From contig JAJUHJ010000011.1 in NCBI GenBank assembly GCA_029279965.1, positions 1 through 47,446 on the forward strand: DNA of 47,446 nt, read 5' to 3'. Shown here piece after piece: positions 34,158 through 42,911 of the stretch (the first letter of the stretch is position 1; the number at the start of each line of letters is the position of its first letter). A program made the position numbers and the translations under genes. The notes under the pieces are model-generated. The model had not been told where the DNA came from and made no database searches. It saw only the letters and a program-made list of their open reading frames with translations. The stretch comes from Phyllobacteriaceae bacterium (GTDB lineage: Bacteria; Pseudomonadota; Alphaproteobacteria; Rhizobiales; Rhizobiaceae).

Positions 34158-36155
34158 TCAAACCACCACGGAGGCGATTTCGTCCTCGATCCAGAGCGTG
34201 GCCGCTCCGTTGGTATAGACGTCGTAGGTCGCACCATCGGCGGTTTCGGTCGCGCCTGTGGCGGTGAAGCCTTCAGCATTGACCGCATCGTCACCGTCGC
34301 CCTCGACGATCAGCGTGCCGCTGGTCGAGATATCGAGCACATCCTCCATGGTGACAGAGAGGGTGTTGGCGCCCGAACCGGTGAGATCGACCACCTCGAT
34401 GCCGCTGACGTGGCCGGGCTGGATGGCATCTTCGGCGAAGTCGAGATCGATGCCGCCGCCGGAGAGCTGGAGCGTATCCGTGCCCGATCCGCCATCGATG
34501 CTGGCGAAATCGGCATCGGAGACGACCAGGGTGTCGTCAAGATCCGTGCCCTTCGATCCTTCTGATCCCTCAGTGTCAGTCGTGGACGGCTGGTCGCTGT
34601 CGTCAAGGTCGTCCGCATCCGGTTCGCTGTTCGGTGCATCAAGGGCTGCAGCGAAGGCTGATGCGTACTTGTAGATTTCTAGCGTAATCGACTGCGTACC
34701 GCCTGAGGTGTAGTTCGCTACCACACCTATCATTCCATTCGGCGAAGCACTTAGGTCAAGCACCGGTGTCGTCCAGCGTCCTGCTGCATCCACATAGACA
34801 TAAAGCGTGTAAGTTCCGGTATCACTTCCCGCCCAGTCCAATGCAACAATCACCTGTTCTCCAGGTTCACCGGTACCATACAGTTGAGCAGAATTTGAGT
34901 TGGTTGTGTAAGGTCTCCCAGACGACGGAGTTACTCCGTCTACTGTAAGGGGCGCGGGTCCGTCGGAGTCACTGTCGGCATCAGCGTCAGCGTCAGCATC
35001 GGCGTCCGCATCAGCATCGGCGTCGGCATCCGCGTCAGCATCGGCGTCCGCATCGGCGTCGGCGTCCGCATCAGCGTCGGCATCTGCATCTGCATCGGCG
35101 TCCGCATCCGCATCGGCGTCGGCGTCGGCATCCGTATCGGCATCCGCGTCGGCGTCGGCGTCGGCGTCTGCATCGGCGTCCGCATCGGCATCAGCGTCGG
35201 CATCTGCATCAGCGTCCGCATCGGCATCCGCGTCTGCATCCGCGTCGGCGTCGGCGTCGGCGTCTGCATCGGCGTCCGCGTCGGCATCTGCTTCAGCGTC
35301 CGCATCGGCGTCAGCGTCTGCATCCGCGTCGGCGTCCGCATCTGCATCGGCATCGGCGTCGGCGTCCGCATCGGCATCCGCGTCAGCGTCAGCATCTGCA
35401 TCTGCATCGGCGTCTGCATCTGCGTCAGCGTCAGCGTCGGCGTCCGCATCGGCATCGGCATCTGCGTCTGCATCGGCGTCGGCGTCGGCGTCGGCATCAG
35501 CATCCGCATCGGCATCAGCATCCGCGTCAGCATCTGCATCTGCATCGGCATCTGCATCTGCATCGGCATCGGCATCTGCGTCTGCATCGGCATCGGCGTC
35601 CGCATCGGCATCCGCATCGGCGTCAGCATCTGCATCTGCATCGGCATCGGCGTCTGCATCAGCGTCAGCATCTGCATCGGCATCCGCATCGCTGTCGTCG
35701 CCATCGGAATCGTCGCTGGCGGCGGCGGCCGCCGCCACCAAACCGGCCGCACCCAACATTCCTATACCCATCGCAAGGCCGGCCCCTCCCATCGCCAGTC
35801 CGCCTGCCGCGGGAACGGCACAGGAATCGGGCCAGTGGGACGCCTCGAGCGTTCCCTCATAGTTGCCGGCAAAGCCGACCTGCACGTAGCAATCGCCAAG
35901 CTCGCTCTCGAGCAACAGCACAGGGCGTCCGTCCTCGTCCTCGCGGAAAAAGCCGAAAAGCTGAATGACCTCGCCATTTGCAAGGCGCAGGTACAGATCG
36001 TCGCCATGCCGCTCATAGGCAGCAACGGCATCGACCGGGAGCGACAGGGTTATGCGGGCTGTGTCGGCGGCGTTCAATCCCGCGGAGGATCCGGTCAAGG
36101 TAACCGCAGAGGCAACCTCAGACCCTGATACCGCGATCTGGCCATATACATTCAT
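34158..36155 (-). CDS. BapA-like surface protein with a long Asp-Ala dipeptide tract
   Basis: A 665-aa predicted secreted or cell-surface protein. The N-terminal domain (about 1-110: [17 protein letters not shown]) looks like the BapA prefix domain of type I-secreted biofilm adhesins. A Gly/Ala hydrophobic segment follows (about 115-148). Residues 156-394 are an almost perfect (Asp-Ala)n tract of 239 residues with one Glu and one Thr substitution. After it come an Ig-like domain (about 400-480, beginning [19 protein letters not shown]) and a C-terminal region with [16 protein letters not shown] and [15 protein letters not shown], as at the ends of large repeats-type adhesins. ATG 36155 has AGGGA upstream. 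No type I secretion genes are in the window. Confidence 0.82.
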   Translation of the reverse strand: MNVYGQIAVSGSEVASAVTLTGSSAGLNAADTARITLSLPVDAVAAYERHGDDLYLRLANGEVIQLFGFFREDEDGRPVLLLESELGDCYVQVGFAGNYEGTLEASHWPDSCAVPAAGGLAMGGAGLAMGIGMLGAAGLVAAAAAASDDSDGDDSDADADADADADADADADADADADADADADADADADADADADADADADADADADADADADADADADADADADADADADADADADADADADADADADADADADADADADADADADADADADADADADADADADAEADADADADADADADADADADADADADADADADADADADADADADADADADADTDADADADADADADADADADADADADADADADADADADADADADADADADADADSDSDGPAPLTVDGVTPSSGRPYTTNSNSAQLYGTGEPGEQVIVALDWAGSDTGTYTLYVYVDAAGRWTTPVLDLSASPNGMIGVVANYTSGGTQSITLEIYKYASAFAAALDAPNSEPDADDLDDSDQPSTTDTEGSEGSKGTDLDDTLVVSDADFASIDGGSGTDTLQLSGGGIDLDFAEDAIQPGHVSGIEVVDLTGSGANTLSVTMEDVLDISTSGTLIVEGDGDDAVNAEGFTATGATETADGATYDVYTNGAATLWIEDEIASVVV
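34974..35690 (-). repeat. Hexanucleotide (GAY GCN) tandem tract encoding (Asp-Ala)n
   Basis: 717 nt, 239 codons, alternating Asp and Ala codons. Third positions vary, so the DNA is imperfect while the protein is nearly uniform. Longer blocks recur: 35141-35183 and 35237-35279 are identical over 43 nt, offset by 96 nt, which shows duplication of multi-hexamer units. Confidence 0.95.
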
Positions 36156-36538
36156 TGTCAATCGTCCCTAATAAATGAATTAATTCAAGGGCTTTTCGGC
36201 CCAGCAGGGGACAAGGCGCGCCTTGCCACTCCAGGCCAAACTGTTCATTTCCTTGAAAACGCTGCGAGGCGCACCGAAATCGTCTTCGTCGCCCGCGTGG
36301 CGGCTCCGCAAAACCCCGCCTGTTTCGAAGTCGCCCGCGCGGCAACCGGAAATTGCCCGCACTCGTCTCCGACAGATTGTGTACGCGAACTACCTGCTTA
36401 TGTGCCAATAAGCACTCGCTTCCGCAGAAGAGCGCCCCGGTCGGTGCGCCGATGCGACGACTTGGCAGTTGCTCCGTCCTTGCCCTGCCAGGCGCGCTCC
36501 GCTATATTAGAACAAAAGAAGAACAGCGGAGCCGGCAC
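36156..36538. other. Intergenic region between the repeat protein and the radical SAM gene
   Basis: About 380 nt divergent promoter region. It contains the LexA-type box at 36510-36524 near the right end and the ribosome site of the repeat-protein gene at the left. No gene with support was found; open frames here are short and lack ribosome sites. Confidence 0.5.
36510..36524 (+). promoter_or_regulatory. SOS box (alphaproteobacterial LexA site)
   Basis: GAAC-AAAAGAA-GAAC matches GAAC-N7-GAAC, the reverse form of the alphaproteobacterial LexA site GTTC-N7-GTTC. It lies 15 nt upstream of the radical SAM start, as expected for repression by LexA. Eight fixed bases occur by chance at some sites, but the location upstream of DNA-repair genes supports the call. 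Confidence 0.75.
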
Positions 36539-37291
36539 ATGCGCCTCGGTATGCTGCAGAAGCTGCAGATCCTCGCTGACGCGGCCAAATACGATGCGTC
36601 ATGCGTCTCCTCCGGCGGTGAAAAGCGAAGGGCCGGCAAAGGAATGGGTTCGGTGACGGGGCAGAGCATCTGTCACGCCTTCACCCCCGATGGGCGCTGT
36701 GTCTCGCTGCTTAAAATCCTGCTCACCAATTTCTGCATCTACGACTGCGTCTATTGCGTGAGCCGTCGATCCAGCAACGTGCCGCGTGCACGTTTCAGTG
36801 TCGATGAAGTCGTGCAGCTCACGCTGGACCTTTACCGCCGCAATTGCATTGAGGGCCTTTTCCTTTCCTCAGGGATCGCCCGTTCGGCCGATGAAACGAT
36901 GGCCGATCTGGTGCGGGTGGCAAAGGTTCTGCGGCAGCACCATGGGTTCAGAGGCTACATCCATCTGAAGACGATTGCAGCGATGAGGCGTTCCGTGCAG
37001 CAGCACGCCACTGCCTTGCACGCGGTCTTGCACCGGGCGAGGTTCTGTTCAGCACGGGGGATACCTTGTCCCTCTTCGCAAATGAGGCACCCCACGGCCC
37101 GCCGGCCGCACGCGTGGCGGTGCCGCGGGCTTATGCAAATCTCGTCCCGAAGATCGTCTGCCATAGCGCGCCGGATCGTTTTGCGCTGCTCTATCGGCTG
37201 CTGTGGCGCATCCAGCACGGCGAACGACAACTCCTCGACAATTTCGCCGATTTCGATGTCGCCAGAGCGATACGCTATGCCAAGGCGGTAG
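36539..37291 (+). pseudogene. Radical SAM protein of the UdgX-linked DNA repair pair, 3' part deleted
   Basis: The first about 147 codons (36539-36980) encode the N-terminus of the radical SAM protein that is normally paired with a DUF4130-UdgX protein in putative DNA repair. MRLGMLQKLQILADAAKYDA and the cluster motif CIYDCVYC (Cys66, 70, 73) are intact. After YIHLKTI the sequence jumps directly into the N-terminal part of the UdgX partner gene in another frame, so the following about 100 codons to 37291 are nonsense. The family is usually about 400 aa, so roughly 250 residues are missing. The start is supported by GGAG 7 nt upstream and by the SOS box. It is most likely inactive. Confidence 0.8.
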
Positions 37292-38379
37292 ACAAGGATG
37301 TCTACCGGATGCAGGCCTATGTGCGTTTTGCCGAGCGGACAATCGATGGGACGCAGGTGTTTACCGCCTGGCATGAGCCGCAGCATCGCGTGCTCCGGCT
37401 GGCCGCGCCGTTCTTTGTAGACCGGTTCAGCAATATGGAGTGGCTGATTGCAACACCGCTGGGCACGGCGGCGTGGCGAGGACGCGTGCTATCCTTCGGC
37501 CCGCCAGCCGCGCGGCCCGCCGAGACAGGCGATGCGGTGCTCGATGAGCTTTGGACGGCCTATTTTCGCGCCACCTTCAATCCGGCGCGCCTGCGTGTGA
37601 AGGCCATGGTGGCGCAGATGCCGAAGCGGCATTGGGCGACAATGCCCGAAACAGCGTCAATTTCCGACATGATAAAGGCGGCGGGCTCGCGTGTTGCAAA
37701 GATGGGGGAGCGAGCACCGGAAAGCCCGCCGCGCTTTGCCGAAAGGCTTGCCGAACGCATGGCCGCAGCCCCGGCGCAGGCACCAGAACCCTTCTCGCTG
37801 GATGCGCTGCGTGAGGAGATGCACTCCTGCAAGCGATGCCCGCTGCATGGGCCGGCCACACAGGCGGTGCCGGGCGAGGGCGCCGTTGGCGCCGAGATCA
37901 TGTTCGTGGGCGAGCAGCCGGGTGATCAGGAGGACCTTGCCGGCAGGCCCTTCATGGGACCGGCGGGCCGGGTGTTCAACCGCGCACTGGCCGAAGCCGG
38001 GATCGAGCGGCACAAGACTTACGTCACCAATGCCGTAAAGCATTTCAAGTTTGAGCCGCGCGGCAAGCGGCGGGTGCACATGAAGCCAAGCGGCGGTGAG
38101 GTGACGAAATGCCGTTTTTGGCTGGATCGTGAGATCACAATCGTCAAGCCGAAACTCGTGGTCGCCCTGGGTGCCACGGCCGTTCTGGGGCTCACCGGCC
38201 GCTCCGTGCCTGTCACAAAAGTGCGTGGTCGCGTGACTGCGGCCGAAAACCTCTTCATTCTCGTCACCGTGCATCCTTCCTACCTTCTCCGGCTACCGGA
38301 CAAAGAGCGCGTGGAAGCGGAATATGAGCGGTTTGTCGCTGATCTGCGGCAGGCGAAGGCCTGGTGCGATGCGGCTTGA
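37066..38379 (+). CDS. udgX: DUF4130-UdgX family uracil-DNA glycosylase/binding protein, 5'-truncated
   Basis: The 437 aa from TTG 37066 encode a DUF4130 domain (about 20-190: RFALLYRLLWRIQHGERQLL, FNPARLRVKAMVAQMPKRHW) and a UdgX glycosylase domain (about 250-437). UdgX features are CKRCPLHGPATQAVPGEG, FVGEQPGDQEDLAGRPFMGP, the KRRVH motif whose His forms the covalent link to uracil-DNA in UdgX proteins, and HPSYLLRLP. Coding similarity starts about 28 codons earlier (from 36982, DEAFRAAARHCLARGLAPGE) but the original start codon is lost in the deletion that joins it to the radical SAM gene. Translation from TTG 37066 or by reading from the upstream gene is possible but unproven. The domains themselves look intact. 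Confidence 0.82.
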   Translation: MSLFANEAPHGPPAARVAVPRAYANLVPKIVCHSAPDRFALLYRLLWRIQHGERQLLDNFADFDVARAIRYAKAVDKDVYRMQAYVRFAERTIDGTQVFTAWHEPQHRVLRLAAPFFVDRFSNMEWLIATPLGTAAWRGRVLSFGPPAARPAETGDAVLDELWTAYFRATFNPARLRVKAMVAQMPKRHWATMPETASISDMIKAAGSRVAKMGERAPESPPRFAERLAERMAAAPAQAPEPFSLDALREEMHSCKRCPLHGPATQAVPGEGAVGAEIMFVGEQPGDQEDLAGRPFMGPAGRVFNRALAEAGIERHKTYVTNAVKHFKFEPRGKRRVHMKPSGGEVTKCRFWLDREITIVKPKLVVALGATAVLGLTGRSVPVTKVRGRVTAAENLFILVTVHPSYLLRLPDKERVEAEYERFVADLRQAKAWCDAA

Positions 38380-38611
38380 GCAGGAGCGGAAAAGGCAGGA
38401 CATCCGTGCACCTTCGATCTCGCACTACCCCCTGGATGGCGATGCAAGCGGATGGTGGTGGACGCCTATTTTGGTTATCTGCGGCACATGAACAATGTCG
38501 CGTTGGTGCAGAATTGGAATCACTCCGCCTGATGTTTCGGGAAACACTTCAATCAACGACGATTCACGGCATCCGGCTATTCAAGCCGGTTAATGGAGCT
38601 GGGAGACGAAG
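38380..38611. other. Intergenic region, no gene seen
   Basis: 232 nt between the UdgX stop and the DUF423 start. No frame with a plausible start and composition was found, and no clear RNA or terminator was recognised. Confidence 0.4.
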
Positions 38612-38959
38612 ATGTCGATGATCGGCATAGCGGCAGCATTATCAGGAGCGATAGCGGTGGCCGCCGGTGCGTTCGGTGCTCATGGAGCGGCCGGGCCCGT
38701 GGAGGCGGAGTGGCTTGCAACAGGCGGCCTATATCAACTGATCCATGCGGTCGCTGCCCTTGCGGTCATGCGGCTGTCGCACGGCTCGGCCGTGACATTG
38801 CTGGTCGGCGCGACGATCTTTTCCTTTAGCCTTTACGCGATGGCACTCGGCGCTCCGCGCTGGCTTGGCGCTATTGCACCCGTCGGCGGGACCTTGCTGA
38901 TAGCAGGCTGGATCAGCATCGCATGGACGTTTTGGAAAAGGAGAGCGGACCCCACCTAG
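38612..38959 (+). CDS. DUF423 family small membrane protein
   Basis: A 115-aa inner-membrane protein of the DUF423 (YgdD-like) family. The N-terminus IAAALSGAIAVAAGAFGAHGA, the segment YQLIHAVAALAV and the C-terminal GTLLIAGWISIAWTFWK are characteristic; about four membrane helices are seen. The ATG lies close after GGGAGACGAAG. The family function is not known. It stands alone here and converges with the autotransporter gene. Confidence 0.9.
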   Translation: MSMIGIAAALSGAIAVAAGAFGAHGAAGPVEAEWLATGGLYQLIHAVAALAVMRLSHGSAVTLLVGATIFSFSLYAMALGAPRWLGAIAPVGGTLLIAGWISIAWTFWKRRADPT

Positions 38960-38984
38960 CCTATGTGACGCGTATCACTTGTCA

Positions 38985-41900
38985 TCAGAATCTTACGTTG
39001 AGCTTGCCTTCAAATCCGTGCTGTTGGGCGCTGCTGGCGATCTGTCCACGATAGGCGACGCCCAGAGCGGCGTTGTCGGTGAGGTCAAAATCAAGTCCAA
39101 CGTCTATAATTGCGGCATCCTCGGCAATCGATGCGCCAGCGATCGCGAAAGGATCTCCGCCAGCGAAGGAATGTCCAGCGAAAGGTGTCGTGTCGCCAAA
39201 GGCATGCCGCCAGCCAAACGAACCATGAGCCGTTGTCTTCATGCCGTTGAGGTCGAAGGCAGAGGAAAGATGAATACCAAGCGTGGTGAAGGCCGTTTCC
39301 ATCGTCTCGCTGCGGACATCAAGCGCTGCTGCGCCGCCATTTTCCGCGAAGGCATTGGTGTGGAGCCCGACATAGGCGAGACTGGCAAACGGCTCCACGG
39401 AAACTGCGCCCACCTCGACGCGGTAGCCGGCCTCGCCGAAGGCTTGGACTGTGCCGGCGCTATAATCCCCTGTCACACTGTCACTGAAACCGGCAAAGGC
39501 AACCGAGCGGCTCGTCTCGATGTCGTGCCAAGTGTAGGCAAGCCCGCCCGACAGCCTCAGCGCATTCCATTTGCCGCCGGCATAAAGGCCGACATGGTAA
39601 TTGTCGCTATCTCCCGAGGATCCCCGGCCATCAATGTCGAACGAGGAATGGCTGTAGCCGGCGAGAACGCCAAGGCGCACATTTGAAGCGATCTCGCCGT
39701 CGATGCCGGTCAGGAAGCCACCGGTGGAAATGTCCAGGCCGCTCGCATTGCCGTCGCCGTCGAAGGAACCCCAGGTGCCGAAAGCATGGCCCCAGGCCAC
39801 AGGTCCGAAGCTACCCGGCGCTACCGGCTGTGGTCCGCCCGGCCCGTAGGCCATGACCGGCAAGGACGCTGCCGACAGATCGCCGAAAGCCGACCGGATG
39901 CGGTCGTTGACGGCATCGCGAACAAAATGACTCTCCTCGATCAATGCCGATCTGGCCGAGGCGTGAATCTCGCCGGAGAGCTGGTTGAGGGCATGGCGCG
40001 CCGACACCTCGTCCGGCAAGCCGGCGATCGCGTCATACAGCGGATTGCCAGCGCCGAGGCTTTCCGCGCCATCGCCAGTCGAGCACTGGTTGAAGGTCGC
40101 GGCAACATCGCAGAACGCCACCTGATTGCGCATCACGTCGAGATGGACCGCACCCGGATCATAGACGAGCGCCAGGTCGACGAAAGGCGCGTTCTGGTCG
40201 AGCGTGTCGTACATGCCGGTGACACCGCCCGCGGCGGTCAGGATCGTGTAGCGGGTTCCCGCGCTGTAGCCGCCCGGCGCCTTGAGTGCGAAGACGGTGC
40301 CGCCCTCGATGGTGGCGTTCCCCGTCACGTCGATCAGATCGGACGCGCCATCCGGCGCGATCTCTGCCATATAGGTCGAGCCCGTCAGCTGGGTATAGTT
40401 GCCATTGACCGTCATCGTGCCGATCGAATTGCCTGGCGCGATGGTTCCGCCGGAGGAGATCGTCACGGTCGATCCCGCGCCGGAACCGAGCATGCCGTTG
40501 CCGCCGAGAACACCGCCATCCTCCACCTTGAACGATCCGCCGAGCGCAGCATCGACATGGGCGGCATCGGAACCGACGACCAGAGCGCCGTCTTCAATGA
40601 TCGTATTGCCGGTGAAGCCAGCGCTGTCGCCATTATGGAAAAGTGTGCCGGCTCCCACCTTGATGAATTGCCCCGCCCCGGAAAGCGCGCCCCAATAGCT
40701 GGCGTTCACCGCCTGGTCAAAAATAAGGGACGCACCGCCGGCAATGTCGGCATTTCCGCTGAAGCGTTCGGCAGCGGTCGAAAGCCCGCCGGCCGTTATC
40801 TTCCAGTCAAGGGTGGAGGCACCGGTCAGCGTCCAGGTGCCCGTACCGGTCTTCTCAAAATGCTCGAAGCCGCGATATTGCGCCGAACCGCCCAGTTGAG
40901 AGACGTCGAAACTGCCGTTCGCCACGCCACCCAGTGCAAAGGTGCTGTCCGTATCGCCCGTCGCATCGACAATGCCGGTGATGGCGGAGCCGGCGTGGAT
41001 CTCCAGCCGGTTTTGCCCGCCGGTAAAGGTGATGGCGTTGGCGCGCACCTGGTCCGCCGGATCAGAATGGCCACTGAACCCGCCGACGATACCGCCGGAA
41101 TTCACGATGACGAGGTCGGAGCCGACAATACCGGCGCCCCCTTCGCCATCGACTTTATCTTCATCGCCGCCGGTGCCGCGCATTCCGCCCTGACCGCCCG
41201 CGATCGAACCTCTGTTGACGATCGTCGTGCCCGTTCCGCTCACGCCGGCACCGCCTGCGCCGCCTGCGCCGGGCGTTTCATACGACAGTCTCGGGGAGCC
41301 TCCGTTGCCGCCCGCTCCTCCAGCAATGGTGGCGCTGTTGGTCAGCATTCCGCTGCCCATGGATATACCTGCGCCGCCGAGGCCGCCATCGGAGTTGGCA
41401 CTAGAGAAGCCGCCGGCGCCACCATCTCCACCGTTACCGCCGTTGATGGTGTCAAGGTTCGTGACATCCCCCGCGCCGTCGACCCGAACGCCGATACCGC
41501 CATCGCCACCGGCGCCGTCGGCATACTCATTGAAGGCGCCTCCGCCACTGCCGCCACTGATCGTGCCCATGTTCGTCATCGCGGTACCTTCAAAGGAAAC
41601 ACCCGCGCCGCCCGCACCGCCGCGGGTGCTATCGCCCGAAAAGCCACCGCCGTTGCCGCCAGCGATCAGGCTCGTATTCGTCATCGTATCGCCGGTGAAT
41701 GAGAGGCCGGCACCACCACGCCCCCCATGGGCGCCCCCCGCTCCCCCGGTGACGCTGCCGCCGTCGCCGCCAAGGATCGTGCCCGCGTTATCGACCACGC
41801 TCCCGAAGAAATTCAGACCGCTCCCGCCAGCACCGGCCGTACCGTTGCCGCTGTTGCCGCCCACGCCACCTGCAATCACGCCGTCATTCACCACGGTGCC

Positions 41901-42500
41901 ACCGGAGAAGGAGAGGCCAGCCCCACCGCCCCCGCCATCACCATAGATGTTGCCGTAACCGCGGCCGCCGCTTCCACCGGTCAAACGGATATCGGAACCA
42001 ACCGATATCGTTGTTGAGGGATCAGCATCGGCTCTGGCGCCATCCCCACCCGCACCGCCACCGCCGCCGCCGCCGATACGGCCGCCGGGTATTTTATAGC
42101 CCTGGCCACCCGCGCCGCCATTGCCGCCTGTCATGTCACTTGCAGGATCTGCTTCAAGGACTCCACCATGCGCGCCGCCTCCGCCGCCGCCGCCGCCGCT
42201 GGCCTCGGAGGTTACACTACCATTGCCACCGTCTTCACCGTTCTCTCCAGGGGAAGCGCCCGCGGCACCACCGTCTCCGCCATTAGGGCCGCCACCATTC
42301 TGTCCTGGTTCTCCAGCGTTGCCACCATTGCCACCCGCGAAACCGGCACCGACGCCGCCTTCGCCGCCCTGTGCCTCAGGTAGAGATTGCGCCTGCGCGG
42401 GCGGGATGGAGACGGTCAGCATCGTTGCTCCCGTCAATGCCGTGGAGCACAGGAGCGCGAACGCGGCCGAGCGATGCTTCTCAGCAGAAAAGGCTGGCAA
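38985..42500 (-). CDS. Autotransporter with glycine-rich repeat passenger
   Basis: Type Va secreted surface protein of about 1171 aa. A signal peptide is seen (SAAFALLCSTALTGATML to AQAQS). The passenger begins with a Gly/Asn-rich region, then repeats units built on GGAGLSF, a short spacer, TNxGxIxGGxGG (about residues 190-480), likely a beta-helix. An autotransporter-associated strand repeat follows (NTIIEDGALVVGSDAAHVDA), then the linker ARSALIEESHFVRDAVNDRI and the C-terminal beta-barrel (about 900-1171) ending GKLNVRF with a terminal Phe. The start is uncertain: TTG 42500 has GGGGGG 6 nt upstream, while a GTG at 42560 would give a longer leader. Its target or binding partner is unknown; a role in adhesion is a family-based inference. 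Confidence 0.88.
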   Translation of the reverse strand: MPAFSAEKHRSAAFALLCSTALTGATMLTVSIPPAQAQSLPEAQGGEGGVGAGFAGGNGGNAGEPGQNGGGPNGGDGGAAGASPGENGEDGGNGSVTSEASGGGGGGGGAHGGVLEADPASDMTGGNGGAGGQGYKIPGGRIGGGGGGGAGGDGARADADPSTTISVGSDIRLTGGSGGRGYGNIYGDGGGGGAGLSFSGGTVVNDGVIAGGVGGNSGNGTAGAGGSGLNFFGSVVDNAGTILGGDGGSVTGGAGGAHGGRGGAGLSFTGDTMTNTSLIAGGNGGGFSGDSTRGGAGGAGVSFEGTAMTNMGTISGGSGGGAFNEYADGAGGDGGIGVRVDGAGDVTNLDTINGGNGGDGGAGGFSSANSDGGLGGAGISMGSGMLTNSATIAGGAGGNGGSPRLSYETPGAGGAGGAGVSGTGTTIVNRGSIAGGQGGMRGTGGDEDKVDGEGGAGIVGSDLVIVNSGGIVGGFSGHSDPADQVRANAITFTGGQNRLEIHAGSAITGIVDATGDTDSTFALGGVANGSFDVSQLGGSAQYRGFEHFEKTGTGTWTLTGASTLDWKITAGGLSTAAERFSGNADIAGGASLIFDQAVNASYWGALSGAGQFIKVGAGTLFHNGDSAGFTGNTIIEDGALVVGSDAAHVDAALGGSFKVEDGGVLGGNGMLGSGAGSTVTISSGGTIAPGNSIGTMTVNGNYTQLTGSTYMAEIAPDGASDLIDVTGNATIEGGTVFALKAPGGYSAGTRYTILTAAGGVTGMYDTLDQNAPFVDLALVYDPGAVHLDVMRNQVAFCDVAATFNQCSTGDGAESLGAGNPLYDAIAGLPDEVSARHALNQLSGEIHASARSALIEESHFVRDAVNDRIRSAFGDLSAASLPVMAYGPGGPQPVAPGSFGPVAWGHAFGTWGSFDGDGNASGLDISTGGFLTGIDGEIASNVRLGVLAGYSHSSFDIDGRGSSGDSDNYHVGLYAGGKWNALRLSGGLAYTWHDIETSRSVAFAGFSDSVTGDYSAGTVQAFGEAGYRVEVGAVSVEPFASLAYVGLHTNAFAENGGAAALDVRSETMETAFTTLGIHLSSAFDLNGMKTTAHGSFGWRHAFGDTTPFAGHSFAGGDPFAIAGASIAEDAAIIDVGLDFDLTDNAALGVAYRGQIASSAQQHGFEGKLNVRF

Positions 42501-42911
42501 TGGAATCCCCCCGGAAAAAATGGTCCGATCGTTAGGTAGACAGTCGTGGCAGAGCAACACGCCGCATAATATCGGTGTTCAGCATATGACAAGGCGTTCG
42601 CGAGTTCCACTGATCAAGCCTGGCTAATCCAAATTCTTGCAGGCACTCGTTCGCCCTGCCTGTCTGCGCGATACGTGCGAAATTCCCGCTGGAACCGGAG
42701 AGAAGCCATGTCCGAGGCCGGTGTAAAGGCGGGAATGTTTGTATCAAGACAATTCTGCCGCCACGCTCGCGAGCGATACCTTACCCTTCGCGATGCCCTC
42801 CGCTGCCTGGGGAGAGCTTTGCATACTGTTTCCTGTTTGCTGAATCACAAAGATGATCTTGCGGATTCCTTTATTGGTCGGTCATCAACAACCGGTCAAA
42901 AGGACGATGTC
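42501..42911. other. Divergent regulatory region between the autotransporter and nirK
   Basis: About 410 nt. It holds the Fnr-type dyad at 42836-42851. An in-frame extension of NirK from 42675 is open, but the NirK signal peptide starting at 42912 makes it unlikely to be translated. No other gene is seen. Confidence 0.5.
42836..42851 (+). promoter_or_regulatory. Fnr/NnrR-type site upstream of nirK
   Basis: TTTG-CTGAATCA-CAAA has the TTG-N8-CAA spacing of Crp/Fnr-family sites and resembles NnrR/Dnr sites. Its centre is about 68 nt upstream of the nirK ATG, which suits activation with a start site near 42885. The regulator encoded at 46304-47005 is the obvious candidate. Confidence 0.65.

Noticed and set aside
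34974-35690. CRISPR or minisatellite interpretation of the hexamer tract
   Set aside because: There are no direct repeats with unique spacers; the tract is an in-frame coding repeat.
34940-35752. Minus-strand frame rich in Met/Pro/Thr in the hexamer tract
   Set aside because: It is a shifted reading of the same GAY GCN repeat. The Asp-Ala frame continues into recognisable domains on both sides.
39786-41702. Plus-strand open frame of about 640 codons opposite the autotransporter
   Set aside because: It is antisense to the Gly-rich passenger; its Ala/Arg-rich repeats mirror the repeat DNA. The autotransporter has a signal peptide and barrel, so it is the real gene.
41215-41946. Proline-rich plus-strand frame opposite the autotransporter repeats
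   Set aside because: Pro/Ala runs are the complement of Gly codons in the real gene. No ribosome site or family.
42675-42911. N-terminal extension of NirK
   Set aside because: The typical signal peptide starts at 42912 with a proper ribosome site, and the Fnr-type promoter site lies within the extension.
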